Counted from the stretch's first letter, positions 37,190 to 46,771 are shown. The stretch: 64,000 nucleotides of DNA from Temperatibacter marinus (GCF_031598375.1 NZ_CP123872.1:992001-1056000); one strand, 5' to 3'. The notes: generated from the letters alone by a model not told the origin. A program made the numbers and translations.

Positions 37190-37930
37190 ATGATCAGCAA
37201 GGAAACTAAAAACCTCATCAAGGATATCGTCTATATCGTTGCCTTCTTCCTTGTCTTCATAACGTTCGGCTGGATAGCCTTCCATATTCCGTCCAGCAGC
37301 ATGGAACCAACCCTGGAAGTTGGGGATCGAATTTTTGTTTCTAAGTGGGCTTATGGGTACAATCGCTATAGTGTGCCAGGCGACCCCAGCTTCATCGGAG
37401 AAGGGCGCCTTTTTGAAGACATGCCTAGTCGCGGAGAAGTGGCTGTCTTTACAAAAAAGGGCGTAGATTATATTAAGCGCGTGATCGGTGTTCCTGGGGA
37501 TAAAATCCAAGTCAAAGAAGGGCGCCTTTATATCAACGGTGTTCGGGTTCATAGAACGTTAATTCGTGAAGTTGATTATATTGACTACCGAGGCATTCCA
37601 AGAAGTATGAAAGAATATAATGAAACCCTCCCATCAAGTGAGGGGGGGGAGCCTGTTATTCACCGCATTTATGAAGCGTCTGATTATAACGATAATGACG
37701 ACACCGTTGTTTTTACTGTGCCTGCAGATCATTTTTTTATGATGGGGGATAACCGCGATGTTTCCAAAGATAGTCGAGCAATGTGGAATGGAATTGGCTT
37801 CATCAGGAAAGAAGAGCTTGTTGGCCGTGCCCAAGTCACAACATTTAGTCTCTATGATTGTGATCAAGGAAAGCCCATTTATTGTCCAATGAGTGTGCCG
37901 CTCGGTCGATTCTTTAATGTGATTGACTAA
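37190..37930 (+). CDS. lepB: Signal peptidase I
   Basis: Membrane serine protease that removes signal peptides after Sec/Tat export. One N-terminal transmembrane helix (about residues 11-31) precedes the catalytic serine S37 (PSSSMEPTLEVGD). The lysine base is K96 (VDYIKRVIGVPGDKI), and the conserved GDNRDVSKDSR box is present. The 246 residues are typical. The stop codon overlaps the start of the GNAT gene (37930). It is divergent from dnaK. Confidence 0.97.
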   Translation: MISKETKNLIKDIVYIVAFFLVFITFGWIAFHIPSSSMEPTLEVGDRIFVSKWAYGYNRYSVPGDPSFIGEGRLFEDMPSRGEVAVFTKKGVDYIKRVIGVPGDKIQVKEGRLYINGVRVHRTLIREVDYIDYRGIPRSMKEYNETLPSSEGGEPVIHRIYEASDYNDNDDTVVFTVPADHFFMMGDNRDVSKDSRAMWNGIGFIRKEELVGRAQVTTFSLYDCDQGKPIYCPMSVPLGRFFNVID

Positions 37931-38418
37931 TGACAGAGGCGCTATCTATCCGCTTTGCCACACGAGAAGATGTACCTATCATTTTTTCATTTATCAAAGC
38001 CTTAGCAGACTACGAAAAACTCAGCCATGAGGTTGTCGCCTCAGAATCAGATATTGATCATTCCCTTTTCGGAGCACCACAAGGTCAGCCCGAAGTTATC
38101 CTTGCACGCCTAAACGGCAAAGATGTTGGCTTCGCGCTTTTTTTCCATAACTACTCAACTTTTTTAGGTCGCAAGGGAATATATTTAGAAGACCTTTTTG
38201 TCTTGCCTGAATACAGAGGAAAAGGTGTCGGTAAAAATCTTCTCTCCCGCTTAGCAGCCATTGCCGTTGAACGCGACTGTGGTCGACTGGAATGGTCTGT
38301 CCTGGATTGGAACACCCCAAGTATAGAGTTTTATAAATCCCTTCACGCTGAAGCTATGGATGAATGGACTGTCTATCGACTGACGGGCGATGCTCTTAAA
38401 AATTTGTCTCAACTGTGA
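37930..38418 (+). CDS. GNAT family N-acetyltransferase
   Basis: A 162-residue acetyl-CoA-dependent acyltransferase. The acetyl-CoA loop is YRGKGVGKNLLSRLA, preceded by the strand GIYLEDLFVLPE and followed by CGRLEWSVLDWNTPSIEFYKSL, the arrangement of spermidine/diamine acetyltransferase-like members. Substrate is not predictable with certainty. It is coupled to lepB by a one-base overlap. Confidence 0.88.
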   Translation: MTEALSIRFATREDVPIIFSFIKALADYEKLSHEVVASESDIDHSLFGAPQGQPEVILARLNGKDVGFALFFHNYSTFLGRKGIYLEDLFVLPEYRGKGVGKNLLSRLAAIAVERDCGRLEWSVLDWNTPSIEFYKSLHAEAMDEWTVYRLTGDALKNLSQL

Positions 38419-38445
38419 TAGACTATCTCAAACAAGGAGAGTGTT

Positions 38446-38679
38446 ATGGCGGAGAATCAAGAAAACCAAGAAGAATCAGCTCCAGATATCTCAAAAAGCG
38501 CTTTACCAATCGGCTTATCCCTAGGGGCCGGGATTGGTGTTTGTTACGGAGCAGTCTTCGGCATGGTTTTTGATAATATCGGCCTTGGCATGTCTATTGG
38601 TATCAGTATGGGTGTTGGCACAGGGTTGGCTTTTTATTATGCTTTCAAAAATAAAAAAAACCGCCCCCCAAAAGATTAA
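38446..38679 (+). CDS. Small glycine-rich two-helix membrane protein
   Basis: A 77-residue protein: polar acidic N-terminus (about 1-18), then two hydrophobic segments rich in G-x-x-x-G (IGLSLGAGIGVCYGAVFGMV and GLGMSIGISMGVGTGLAF), and a basic tail (KNKKNRPPKD). The glycine-zipper pattern suggests tight helix packing or oligomers. Function is unknown. AAGGAGAG 8 bases upstream supports translation. It follows the GNAT gene by 27 bases. Confidence 0.75.
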   Translation: MAENQENQEESAPDISKSALPIGLSLGAGIGVCYGAVFGMVFDNIGLGMSIGISMGVGTGLAFYYAFKNKKNRPPKD

Positions 38680-38707
38680 ATATGGGTGAGATCAAATCAT
38701 TCTAATT

Positions 38708-40822
38708 TTAGCGCCAAGGATTTCCATTAACAAGTACCATCATGGCTCCTGCTTTGACATGAACTTTGGTTTGATCTTTTAAAACAACAGGCTCTAAATT
38801 AGAAGACCCACTGTCTAGTTCAATCGTCCAGGCTTGTTTTTTCATCATAGGTGGTAAGACAAAATCCTGATCAATCGCACCTGCATTAATGGCAAACATT
38901 ACTGCATTTTTCTCCGTACACTCTTCTTTAAAAAGCATCACCAAATGACGATGAGCTACAAATTGCCATTGATCGTCTCGGATAGCGTTTCCATCATGAT
39001 TTAACCATTCAATCCAATGGTCTAGTCCTTTGTTTTGCTCTGAAAAATGATCTGTATATTGATACAGATTCAATGCTTTTCTTAGCGCAAGCGTTTTGGA
39101 AACAAAGGCATGTAAATCTGCCCCTTGAGGTGTCTCTAGTAATTCCCAATTTAACCAATTAATGCTGTTATCCTGACAATAGGCGTTATTAGAGCCTAAC
39201 TGTGAGCGACCAAACTCATCTCCCCCAAGAATTAACGGGGTTCCCACAGATAAAAGTGCCGACGCTAGGAGTGACTTTGATCGACGGTGACGCAATTCAC
39301 GAATAAATGGATCTTGTGAAGGCCCTTCTTGCCCAAAATTGTCTGATAAATTGTGACTATCTCCATCGCGATTATTTTCACCGTTCTGCCAATTATGTTT
39401 TTCTTGATATTGGGTCAAATCAGCCAGGGTAAACCCATCGTGACAGGCCACAAGATTAACACTGGACTGAGGCTGTCTGTTCTGCCCTTCAAATAAATCT
39501 GATGAGCCTGAGAGGCGCTGAGCAAAGTCTCCTATGGTGGTTCCGCTGTTTTTCCAAAACCCCCTGTAAGTCATTCTGGCTTTATCATTCCATTCTGCCC
39601 ACTCTTTTGGAAACCGCCCCAGCGCATAATCAACGGGTGCAGCACACCATGGCTCTGCTATCATCTTTGTATTTTTTAAAGTCTTAGATTTTTTAAGAGC
39701 TTTAAAGAATTTATCTTTCCGGGAAAAGGGGCCTTTTCCATTTCCAAGAACAGGAGCAAGGTCAAATCGAAACCCATCAATACCGTATGAATTTACCCAA
39801 TGCTCTAAACTGTCAATAAACATCTGACGCACCACTTTATTGCCCGTGTTTAATGTGTTCCCGCAACCTGTAATATCATCATAACAATGCGGTGAGTCTT
39901 TATTGACGCGGTAATATAAATGATTATCAATCCCTCGAAAAGATAAGGTCGGCCCTGTTGCAGCACTTTCCGCTGAATGATTATAAACTACATCAAGAAC
40001 CACCTCTAATCCCTTTTCATGCGCAGCATGGGTAAATTGACGGATAGATTGAGACCCTTCGGCACCTAGATAAGCTGGATGCGGCGCAAAATAATTTAAT
40101 GTGTTATAGCCCCAATAATTCTTGAGACCCATCTGATGAAGAAAGTGATCATTTAAATAACAATGAACCGGTAATAATTCGATTGCAGTAATCCCTAATG
40201 CTTTCAAATAATCTAGCATTTGAGGAGCTTTAAGGCCGTCAAATGTACCTTGCTCCTTACGGGTTAAGTCTGCCCTTAATTTTGTAAACCCTTTAAGGTG
40301 AGTTTCGTAAAAAACTGTCTCTTCCATCTTATTGTAAGGGTGATTTTGACAATTTAAGGCTTGCTTTGGGTCAACAACAATCCCTTTGGTCATGAAGGCT
40401 GCATTATCACGACTATCAAGAATGCCATCCAGAACATCCGTCCCTTTTTGATATGAAAAATGCGCGCCCCGCCAACTGAATCCTTGATCAATCTCTAATG
40501 CATAAGGGTCAAGCATGAGTTTGTGAGGGTTGTGAAACAAACCTTTTTCAGGGGCGTATTCTCCATGAACTCTATAGCCATACTTCTGACCCGCTTTTAT
40601 CCCAGGAACAAAAGTTGACCAATATCCATCGCCTGACTTTTCAAGTGGTTTTTGCTTTTCTTGACCAGAGAGATCAAACAGACATAACGTCACAGCCTCT
40701 GCAGAAGTTGATATTAAGCCAAAAAAACACCCATCATCAATTAAATGCGCCCCTAAATCCATAGTTGAATGAGTCTTGTGGCTTCTTAAAAATTCTACGA
40801 TATTCATCAGAGGTTTATCCAA
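38708..40822 (-). CDS. glgX: Glycogen debranching enzyme GlgX
   Basis: GH13 isoamylase-type enzyme that cleaves alpha-1,6 branches of glycogen. An N-terminal CBM48-like domain is followed by the catalytic barrel: VVYNHSAES, DGFRFDLAPVLG (nucleophile Asp), TKMIAEPW (acid/base Glu) and NLVACHDGFTLADL. The 704 residues are of family length. Its start overlaps the glgB stop by 8 bases, so it is the second gene of a glgB-glgX operon. Confidence 0.94.
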   Translation of the reverse strand: MDKPLMNIVEFLRSHKTHSTMDLGAHLIDDGCFFGLISTSAEAVTLCLFDLSGQEKQKPLEKSGDGYWSTFVPGIKAGQKYGYRVHGEYAPEKGLFHNPHKLMLDPYALEIDQGFSWRGAHFSYQKGTDVLDGILDSRDNAAFMTKGIVVDPKQALNCQNHPYNKMEETVFYETHLKGFTKLRADLTRKEQGTFDGLKAPQMLDYLKALGITAIELLPVHCYLNDHFLHQMGLKNYWGYNTLNYFAPHPAYLGAEGSQSIRQFTHAAHEKGLEVVLDVVYNHSAESAATGPTLSFRGIDNHLYYRVNKDSPHCYDDITGCGNTLNTGNKVVRQMFIDSLEHWVNSYGIDGFRFDLAPVLGNGKGPFSRKDKFFKALKKSKTLKNTKMIAEPWCAAPVDYALGRFPKEWAEWNDKARMTYRGFWKNSGTTIGDFAQRLSGSSDLFEGQNRQPQSSVNLVACHDGFTLADLTQYQEKHNWQNGENNRDGDSHNLSDNFGQEGPSQDPFIRELRHRRSKSLLASALLSVGTPLILGGDEFGRSQLGSNNAYCQDNSINWLNWELLETPQGADLHAFVSKTLALRKALNLYQYTDHFSEQNKGLDHWIEWLNHDGNAIRDDQWQFVAHRHLVMLFKEECTEKNAVMFAINAGAIDQDFVLPPMMKKQAWTIELDSGSSNLEPVVLKDQTKVHVKAGAMMVLVNGNPWR

Positions 40823-43028
40823 AACGATAAAGCGTGGTTGAAAGCGGCGGTACAGTAAGGCAAAGGCTTTCGCTTTCGCCGTCCCATGCCACAGTCTCTG
40901 ACATCACGTGGTCTTTTGCTTCAATGGCAGACCCTCCATACTGAACAGCATCTGTATTCAGCAGGAGACTCCACTGGCCTGCTTTTGGGACACCAATACG
41001 GTAATCTGTGCGCTCGAGAGGTGTGAAGTTACATATAACCAGCACTGGGCTGTGAAAGCTTTTATCAAATCTAACAAAAGCAATAATAGAGTCCTCTGGT
41101 CTTTCCCATTGTAGCCACCGGAACCCTTCTTCTGCACAATCTAACTCGTGGAGAGCGGGAGAAGATTTATAAACCTTATTTAATGCCGAAATTAGGGATT
41201 TTGTTTGTTGATGAGGTGCGTGATCAAGAAGCCACCACTCTAATTCCTTATCATGATTCCATTCGCTGCTTTGACCAAATTCACACCCCATAAAGAGCAA
41301 CTTCTTACCTGGATGGGCCCACATAAAAGCATAATAAGCGCGCAGGTTAGCAAATTTTTGCCAGTCATCCCCAGGCATTCTATCCAGGATGGATCCTTTT
41401 CCATGAACAACTTCATCGTGTGACAGGGGAAGAATAAAATTTTCCGTAAAAGCATAATTAAGACTAAATGTTATTTTTTCATGATGATGCTGGCGATGAA
41501 GGGGGTCTTCTTTCATATAGGTAAGGCTATCGTTCATCCAGCCCATATTCCATTTATACCCGAAGCCCACTCCCCCTAAATCCACTGGCGTTGTTAATCC
41601 AGGCCATGCTGTACTTTCTTCAGCAATTGTAATGACCCCATCGAAATTGCCATAGGCATGTATATTCATTTTTTGCAAAAGACTGATGGCTTCTAAATTT
41701 TCATGACCGCCGTTTATGTTCGGGATCCACTCACCTTCTTCACGGCTGTAATTCAAATAAAGCATTGAAGAAACCGCATCCACACGTAGGCCGTCTATAT
41801 GGAACTCATCAAGCCAAAATAATGCACTTGAGATCAGATAATTCACCACTTCATTTCGGCATAAATTAAAAATTCCCGTATTCCAGTCTGGATGATATCC
41901 TTGACGGGGGTCCTCATGTTCATAAAGACATGTGCCATCAAACTTAGCCAGACCATGTGCATCAAGAGGAAAGTGAGCCGGCACCCAGTCAAAAAGAACC
42001 CCAATCCCTGCTTTATGACAAGCATTTACAAAATATTTGAAATCTTCAGGAGTTCCAAACCTTGCTGTTGGTGCAAAAAGTCCTACAGGTTGATACCCCC
42101 AAGAACCATCAAAAGGGTATTCACTAATGGGCATGGTTTGAATATGTGTGAAGCCCATTTCCTTCACATAGGGAATAAGACGATCAGCAAGAGAACGATA
42201 ATTTAGAAACTCTTCTCCATCACGGTTCCAAGATCCCATTTGTATTTCATAGATGGACATGGCTGCATCTAAATTTTGAAGGGCACCGCGCTTCTTAATC
42301 CAAGCCGTGTCTTCCCATGTAAATTCTTCAGCAACATAGGTGATACTTGCGTTAGAAGGGCGCAATTCTCCCCGGCGCCCATAAGGATCAGCCTTTAGGG
42401 GTAAAAGGCCTCCATCTGCCGCTTGAATTTCATACTTATATATCTCTCCCGAGGACATCCCTGGAATGAAAGCTTCAAAAACACCCGCTTCATGGCGTTT
42501 CCTCATAAGATGTTTACGTCCATCCCAAAGATTAAACTCTCCTACGATTGCAACACGCTTGGCGCTGGGGGCCCATAATGAAAACCGCATGCCAGATATG
42601 CCGTTTATGGTCTCTTGGTGACATCCGAAATACCGATAGGCATCAATTAAATCACCCTGCGTAAATTGGGTAAGTATTTCAGAGTTTAACAAGAGAGGAA
42701 CACTATAGATATCTTCAACAAAATATGCCTTTTTATTCCCTTTGTACCAAACTTTATACAAAAATGAGGGTTGTCTTTTTCTATAGCTTAAATCTGCAAG
42801 AAAAAACCCATCTTCATGAATGCACTGCATTTCAACGATGCGTCTTTTACTGCCGCGCTGAACCAACTCGACTTTCTCTGCCGCAGGAATAAAAGCACGC
42901 ACAATAAACCCACCCCCCGAAAGAGAGTGAATCCCCATAAATCCATAGGGGTTTTCGTGGTGTCCTTTTACGATTGCATCAACTTGTAAAGAATCTGCTG
43001 CGCAGTCTAACGCTAGGGATAGGGTCAT
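40815..43028 (-). CDS. glgB: 1,4-alpha-glucan branching enzyme GlgB
   Basis: GH13 transglycosylase that creates alpha-1,6 branches in glycogen. It has two N-terminal beta-sandwich modules (GlgB N and CBM48: FSLWAPSAKRVAIVGEFNLWDG) and the barrel motifs GVLFDWVPAHFP, DGLRVDAVSSMLYLNY (nucleophile), ITIAEESTAWPG (acid/base) and ILPLSHDEVVHGKGS. The 737 residues are standard. glgC, glgA and glgP are not in the window, so glycogen synthesis genes must lie elsewhere or be absent. Confidence 0.96.
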   Translation of the reverse strand: MTLSLALDCAADSLQVDAIVKGHHENPYGFMGIHSLSGGGFIVRAFIPAAEKVELVQRGSKRRIVEMQCIHEDGFFLADLSYRKRQPSFLYKVWYKGNKKAYFVEDIYSVPLLLNSEILTQFTQGDLIDAYRYFGCHQETINGISGMRFSLWAPSAKRVAIVGEFNLWDGRKHLMRKRHEAGVFEAFIPGMSSGEIYKYEIQAADGGLLPLKADPYGRRGELRPSNASITYVAEEFTWEDTAWIKKRGALQNLDAAMSIYEIQMGSWNRDGEEFLNYRSLADRLIPYVKEMGFTHIQTMPISEYPFDGSWGYQPVGLFAPTARFGTPEDFKYFVNACHKAGIGVLFDWVPAHFPLDAHGLAKFDGTCLYEHEDPRQGYHPDWNTGIFNLCRNEVVNYLISSALFWLDEFHIDGLRVDAVSSMLYLNYSREEGEWIPNINGGHENLEAISLLQKMNIHAYGNFDGVITIAEESTAWPGLTTPVDLGGVGFGYKWNMGWMNDSLTYMKEDPLHRQHHHEKITFSLNYAFTENFILPLSHDEVVHGKGSILDRMPGDDWQKFANLRAYYAFMWAHPGKKLLFMGCEFGQSSEWNHDKELEWWLLDHAPHQQTKSLISALNKVYKSSPALHELDCAEEGFRWLQWERPEDSIIAFVRFDKSFHSPVLVICNFTPLERTDYRIGVPKAGQWSLLLNTDAVQYGGSAIEAKDHVMSETVAWDGESESLCLTVPPLSTTLYRFG

Positions 43029-43120
43029 TTAAGTGGCCTCGCCTCATGTTTTAATAAACAATCTTTGAGGCGAACTATAGGTCTTGAAAAGAAGATAATG
43101 CAAGAAATATTTATTTTTGC

Positions 43121-43180
43121 ATAAATTTACATAGTTTTTGCACAAACAATGGTGCTTTTTGTCAATCGATGTAAATTTAT
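43121..43180. repeat. 12-bp perfect inverted repeat at the dnaQ-glgB junction
   Basis: ATAAATTTACAT (43121-43132) and ATGTAAATTTAT (43169-43180) are exact reverse complements 36 bases apart; the right arm covers the dnaQ stop codon. Inside them is a small GCAC/GTGC hairpin followed by TTTTT on the plus strand. It may act as a cruciform, operator or weak terminator. Confidence 0.5.
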
Positions 43181-43860
43181 CGACCCCACAGAGGGTCTTT
43201 AAGGGCCATAATATAATCCTTATGGGCTTCCAATTCTGCGTCGGTTAAAGGAAAACTGCGCGGTTCTCTTTTCTTTTTTTCTGTTTGAACAAAAGCTTTT
43301 TTCTTCTCCACCGTTAATTCTAGGCCTGTTTGCCGCCCCCCTTCAAGCTCAACATAAACATCCGCTAAGATTTCACTATCAAGAAGTGCGCCGTGCAGCG
43401 TTCTGTGTCCATTTTCAATCCCAAATCGCCGACATAGAGCATCGAGAGAGTTTTGCGCCCCAGGATATTTACCGCGAGCAATCGCAAGCGTATCTTTAAA
43501 TTGAGCAGCCGGGATAGGCTTGCGACCCGCATTTTCTAATTCCCAATTGATGAATTTCTTATCGAATTCAGCATTATGAGCCACCAGAATGTCGTCTCCA
43601 ACAAAATCTAAAAATTCATCCATAACGTCTTCAAAATAAGGCTTGTCTGCCAGCATTTCCGCTGTCAGTCCGTGCACCTTTACGGCGCTTTCGGGGACGT
43701 CACGACGGGGATTACAATATCTATGAAATTGATTTTCCTCCCCAGTTTGGACAATTTTATTTATTAACACAACACATCCAATTTCAATGACTCGGTCTCC
43801 TGAAAATGGATCAAAGCCGGTTGTCTCTGTATCAAAAACAATTTCTCTGATGCTATTCAT
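43177..43860 (-). CDS. dnaQ: DNA polymerase III epsilon subunit (3'-5' proofreading exonuclease)
   Basis: Proofreading subunit of the replicative polymerase. DEDDh exonuclease motifs are D10-x-E12 (VFDTETTGFDP), ILVAHNAEFDKKFINWEL, and HRTLHGALLDSEILADVY. The 227 residues match alphaproteobacterial DnaQ. Its start overlaps the coaE stop by 8 bases, the last step of a ppsR-maf-aroE-coaE-dnaQ run reading away from the origin. Confidence 0.96.
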   Translation of the reverse strand: MNSIREIVFDTETTGFDPFSGDRVIEIGCVVLINKIVQTGEENQFHRYCNPRRDVPESAVKVHGLTAEMLADKPYFEDVMDEFLDFVGDDILVAHNAEFDKKFINWELENAGRKPIPAAQFKDTLAIARGKYPGAQNSLDALCRRFGIENGHRTLHGALLDSEILADVYVELEGGRQTGLELTVEKKKAFVQTEKKKREPRSFPLTDAELEAHKDYIMALKDPLWGR

Positions 43861-44482
43861 TCTTTAATCCTTGTCTAATGGTCGCTAAAATATGTTCAAC
43901 TTGTTGCTGAGCGGCCTCTTTTCCGTGACTGGTATCTATCACAAAATCTGCTCGGTGCACTTTTTCTTGGTTTGGTAATTGTTTGGATAGTATGTTTTGA
44001 AATTTTTCTTCTGTCATGCCTATGCGGGAGAGCACTCTTTCGCGCTGAACATCTAGAGGTGCATCCACAACAATGACGAGATCAACAGCCTGATCACCCC
44101 CTGTTTCAAAAAGTAAGGGGACATCAACTAAAACAATATCTTTTCCCTTGCGAAGCGCATGAGCAAAAAAATTTCTACGCCGCTCGTGCAAAAGAGGGTA
44201 AATAATATTTTGTAGACGCTCTAACTTCTTCTGCTCTTTAAATACTAATTCCCCTAAGGCCAATCGGTCAAGAACACCTTTCTGAACAACACCGTGAAAT
44301 TCTGCTTCAATGTGGGGTAAGGCCTCCCCCCCGGGAGCTTGCATACGGTGCACCATTGCATCACTATCAAAGACAGGGACACCGGCGGACTGAAACATGT
44401 TTGCCGTTGTGGTTTTTCCCATGCCAATAGAGCCCGTTAAGCCAATAATTGTCAGCTCTTTTGTAAAATCAGTGCGTTGCAT
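43853..44482 (-). CDS. coaE: Dephospho-CoA kinase
   Basis: Phosphorylates dephospho-CoA at the ribose 3' position, the final step of CoA synthesis. The P-loop is GLTGSIGMGKTT (about residues 14-25), with VFDSDAMVHRM and VLVDVPLLFETG following. The 209 residues are normal. It lies 8 bases after aroE and overlaps dnaQ. Confidence 0.96.
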   Translation of the reverse strand: MQRTDFTKELTIIGLTGSIGMGKTTTANMFQSAGVPVFDSDAMVHRMQAPGGEALPHIEAEFHGVVQKGVLDRLALGELVFKEQKKLERLQNIIYPLLHERRRNFFAHALRKGKDIVLVDVPLLFETGGDQAVDLVIVVDAPLDVQRERVLSRIGMTEEKFQNILSKQLPNQEKVHRADFVIDTSHGKEAAQQQVEHILATIRQGLKNE

Positions 44483-44490
44483 AAATCCCT

Positions 44491-45345
44491 CTATAATGCT
44501 GCAAGCAGTTTTTCTTTTAACTGACTGTCATAGTCAGGGTCAACGCCGAACCAAATCTTAAAAGCCCCCGCCGCTTGATAAACAAGCATACCGAGGCCGT
44601 CTACGGTACGCAGCCCTCGGTCTTTTGCGCTTTTCAACAAGGGCGTTTCTAAAGGTTTATAAACAATGTCGTAAACCACAGTCTCGGGATCTGCATGGGA
44701 GAGATCTAATTCAAGAGGGGGTTGCCCAACCATGCCGAGCGAACTGGTGTTGACAACAACACCTGCGCCAGTGACAGCATCATGACGGTCATCCCAATCA
44801 ACAACCGTAACGCGCCCTTGCCCCAGCTCATTAGCCAAAACTTCCGCTTTAGCCTTTGTTCGGTTTGAAAGCATAATAAACGGCACTTCTGTACTTAAAA
44901 ATGCTGAAATTGTTGCTCTAGCTGCCCCGCCTGCTCCCAAAATTAGAACAGGCCGCTCTTTTGGCCAATCTGGTACTGTTACGTCCAATTGTTTTTTCAA
45001 GCCTGTAATATCTGTGTTAAATCCTGTCGTCACACCGTCTTTGATCATCACTGTATTCACCGCCCCTAACCTTTTCGCCATCGGGGCTACTTTATCGAGG
45101 AAAGGAATAACCTTTTCTTTATGAGGAACGGTAATATTAAAACCATCCAAGCCATCAGGAATGAATTCATTTCCTCTAATAAATCCTTGAAGGGCCGTTT
45201 CTAAATGGTCTGGCTCCACTGCAATTTTCCTGTATTCACCAGCAATTTCATAGCGTTCAAACCAATGCTTATGGATCAAAGGAGAAAGGCTTTGGCCAAT
45301 AGGCCAGCCGATAACTGCAGCTCTTTTTATGGATGAATATGTCAT
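44491..45345 (-). CDS. aroE: Shikimate dehydrogenase
   Basis: NADPH-dependent reduction of 3-dehydroshikimate to shikimate in aromatic amino acid synthesis. The shikimate site (GWPIGQSLSPLIHKHW), catalytic-lysine motif FNITVPHKE, nucleotide loop ILGAGGAARATI and the C-terminal GLGMLVYQAAGAFKIWFG are intact. The 284 residues are typical. It sits between maf and coaE with gaps of 7 and 8 bases. Confidence 0.96.
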   Translation of the reverse strand: MTYSSIKRAAVIGWPIGQSLSPLIHKHWFERYEIAGEYRKIAVEPDHLETALQGFIRGNEFIPDGLDGFNITVPHKEKVIPFLDKVAPMAKRLGAVNTVMIKDGVTTGFNTDITGLKKQLDVTVPDWPKERPVLILGAGGAARATISAFLSTEVPFIMLSNRTKAKAEVLANELGQGRVTVVDWDDRHDAVTGAGVVVNTSSLGMVGQPPLELDLSHADPETVVYDIVYKPLETPLLKSAKDRGLRTVDGLGMLVYQAAGAFKIWFGVDPDYDSQLKEKLLAAL

Positions 45346-45352
45346 AAATACC

Positions 45353-45940
45353 TCATTTTAAGAGTGTGCCCCTGTCTTGAAGAAACTTTAGAAGAGGCAA
45401 AAGCGGCAGCCCTAAAATTGTAAAATAGTCTCCTGTCACCTTATGAAAGAGTTGTGCTCCTAATCCTTCAAGATGATAACAGCCAACGGAAGTATAAAGC
45501 CTGTCACCAAGTGTGTCGCAGTATGTATTGATAAAGTCTTTGCTTAAGCGGCGAACCTCTAGCTGTGCCTTGTCATAGCCCCGCCAAATCACACGCCCTC
45601 CTTCGGCAACAACGGCCCCAGAAATCAATTGATGCTTCTGACCTGATAGTTTTGACAGAGTTTTTTCAGCCTCAGCGCGGGTTGTGGCTTTTGATATATA
45701 ATCCCCTTTAAGGTCTAAAAGTTGATCTGCACCGATGACTAATGCGTCTGGCATTATTCTAGAAATAGAGAGTGCCTTGACCTCAGCAAGCGCAATCGCA
45801 AGATCAAGAGCTGTCACCCCTTCCTCAATCAACGCTTGTTTAATCCCGTCTTCGTCAGCAAGGGGGTGTTTTGCTGTGATATCAAGACCAGCATTCTTCA
45901 AAAGCATAAGTCGTGTTTCACTGCCAGAGGCTAAAATCAT
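45353..45940 (-). CDS. maf: Maf family nucleotide pyrophosphatase
   Basis: Hydrolyses modified or pyrimidine nucleoside triphosphates and is linked to septation control. The N-terminal signature ILASGSETRLMLLKNAGL, the catalytic-acid segment ALVIGADQLLDLKGD, and the GCYHLEGLGAQLFHKVTGDYFTILGLPLLPLL-type end (split by turns) are present. The 195 residues fit the YceF/YhdE range. It is 3 bases after ppsR. Confidence 0.93.
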   Translation of the reverse strand: MILASGSETRLMLLKNAGLDITAKHPLADEDGIKQALIEEGVTALDLAIALAEVKALSISRIMPDALVIGADQLLDLKGDYISKATTRAEAEKTLSKLSGQKHQLISGAVVAEGGRVIWRGYDKAQLEVRRLSKDFINTYCDTLGDRLYTSVGCYHLEGLGAQLFHKVTGDYFTILGLPLLPLLKFLQDRGTLLK

Positions 45941-45943
45941 GCC

Positions 45944-46771
45944 TTATCCTTTATTTTCTTCATTCCAGAGGTGGAATTTATTAATAATCGCAGCAGCTGT
46001 TTCCTCAACAGAGCGCCGTGTGACATCTAGCACCTGCCAATTTCTCTCTCTACAATATTTGCGGCATTCTTTCACTTCATCTTGAATGCTGTCTATTGCA
46101 GCATAATCTGTAACCCCTTTTTCATTCAAGCTGTTGAGGCGGTTGGTTCTTATCTGACTGAGGCGGTCCGGACTTGTGGTCAATCCCATGACAAAAGTAT
46201 TATGCAAATGATCTAAATCTTCTGGCATCGGACAGCCTGGAACAAAAGGAACATTTGCCGTTTTAAACCCCTTGTTCGCAAGATATATACTTGTCGGGGT
46301 TTTGCTTGTTCTCGATACTCCCACAAGAATAATATCCGCCATATGTAAATCTTCTGTCAACTGTCCATCATCATGAGCCATCGTATAATCTAATGCTTCG
46401 ATGCGAGAGAAGTAATTTTCATCCATAGCATGTTGGCGGCCTGCAAGACCCGTCGGCTTCACCCCGAAATAGGATCCCAAAAGATTAATGAGAGGGTCCA
46501 TGATAGCAAGGACTGGAAAGCCAAGATCGCGACAGCCATCTTCTAGTGTTCTACGAATATCTTCATTTACAATTGTATAGAGAACAAGCCCTCGATTTTC
46601 TGATATATCTTGGATAATTCTTTCCATTTGTTTTGGGGACCGCATCAAAGGCCAGTTATGTTTGACCACGTCAACACCATCAAATTGCACAAGAGCTGCT
46701 TGCAACAGTCCATCAAGGGTTTCTCCTGTAGAGTCTGATACTAAATGCAAGTGAAGTTGTTGTGTTTCCAT
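45944..46771 (-). CDS. ppsR: Pyruvate, phosphate dikinase regulatory protein (DUF299, PpsR/PDRP)
   Basis: Bifunctional kinase/phosphorylase that switches PPDK or PEP synthase by ADP-dependent phosphorylation. Signatures are LHLVSDSTGETLDGLL at the start and the P-loop-like ILVGVSRTSKTPTSIYLANKG. The 275 residues match. It lies directly left of the origin-like gap; in Caulobacter and Rickettsia a gene of this family also flanks the origin opposite hemE. Confidence 0.94.
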   Translation of the reverse strand: METQQLHLHLVSDSTGETLDGLLQAALVQFDGVDVVKHNWPLMRSPKQMERIIQDISENRGLVLYTIVNEDIRRTLEDGCRDLGFPVLAIMDPLINLLGSYFGVKPTGLAGRQHAMDENYFSRIEALDYTMAHDDGQLTEDLHMADIILVGVSRTSKTPTSIYLANKGFKTANVPFVPGCPMPEDLDHLHNTFVMGLTTSPDRLSQIRTNRLNSLNEKGVTDYAAIDSIQDEVKECRKYCRERNWQVLDVTRRSVEETAAAIINKFHLWNEENKG

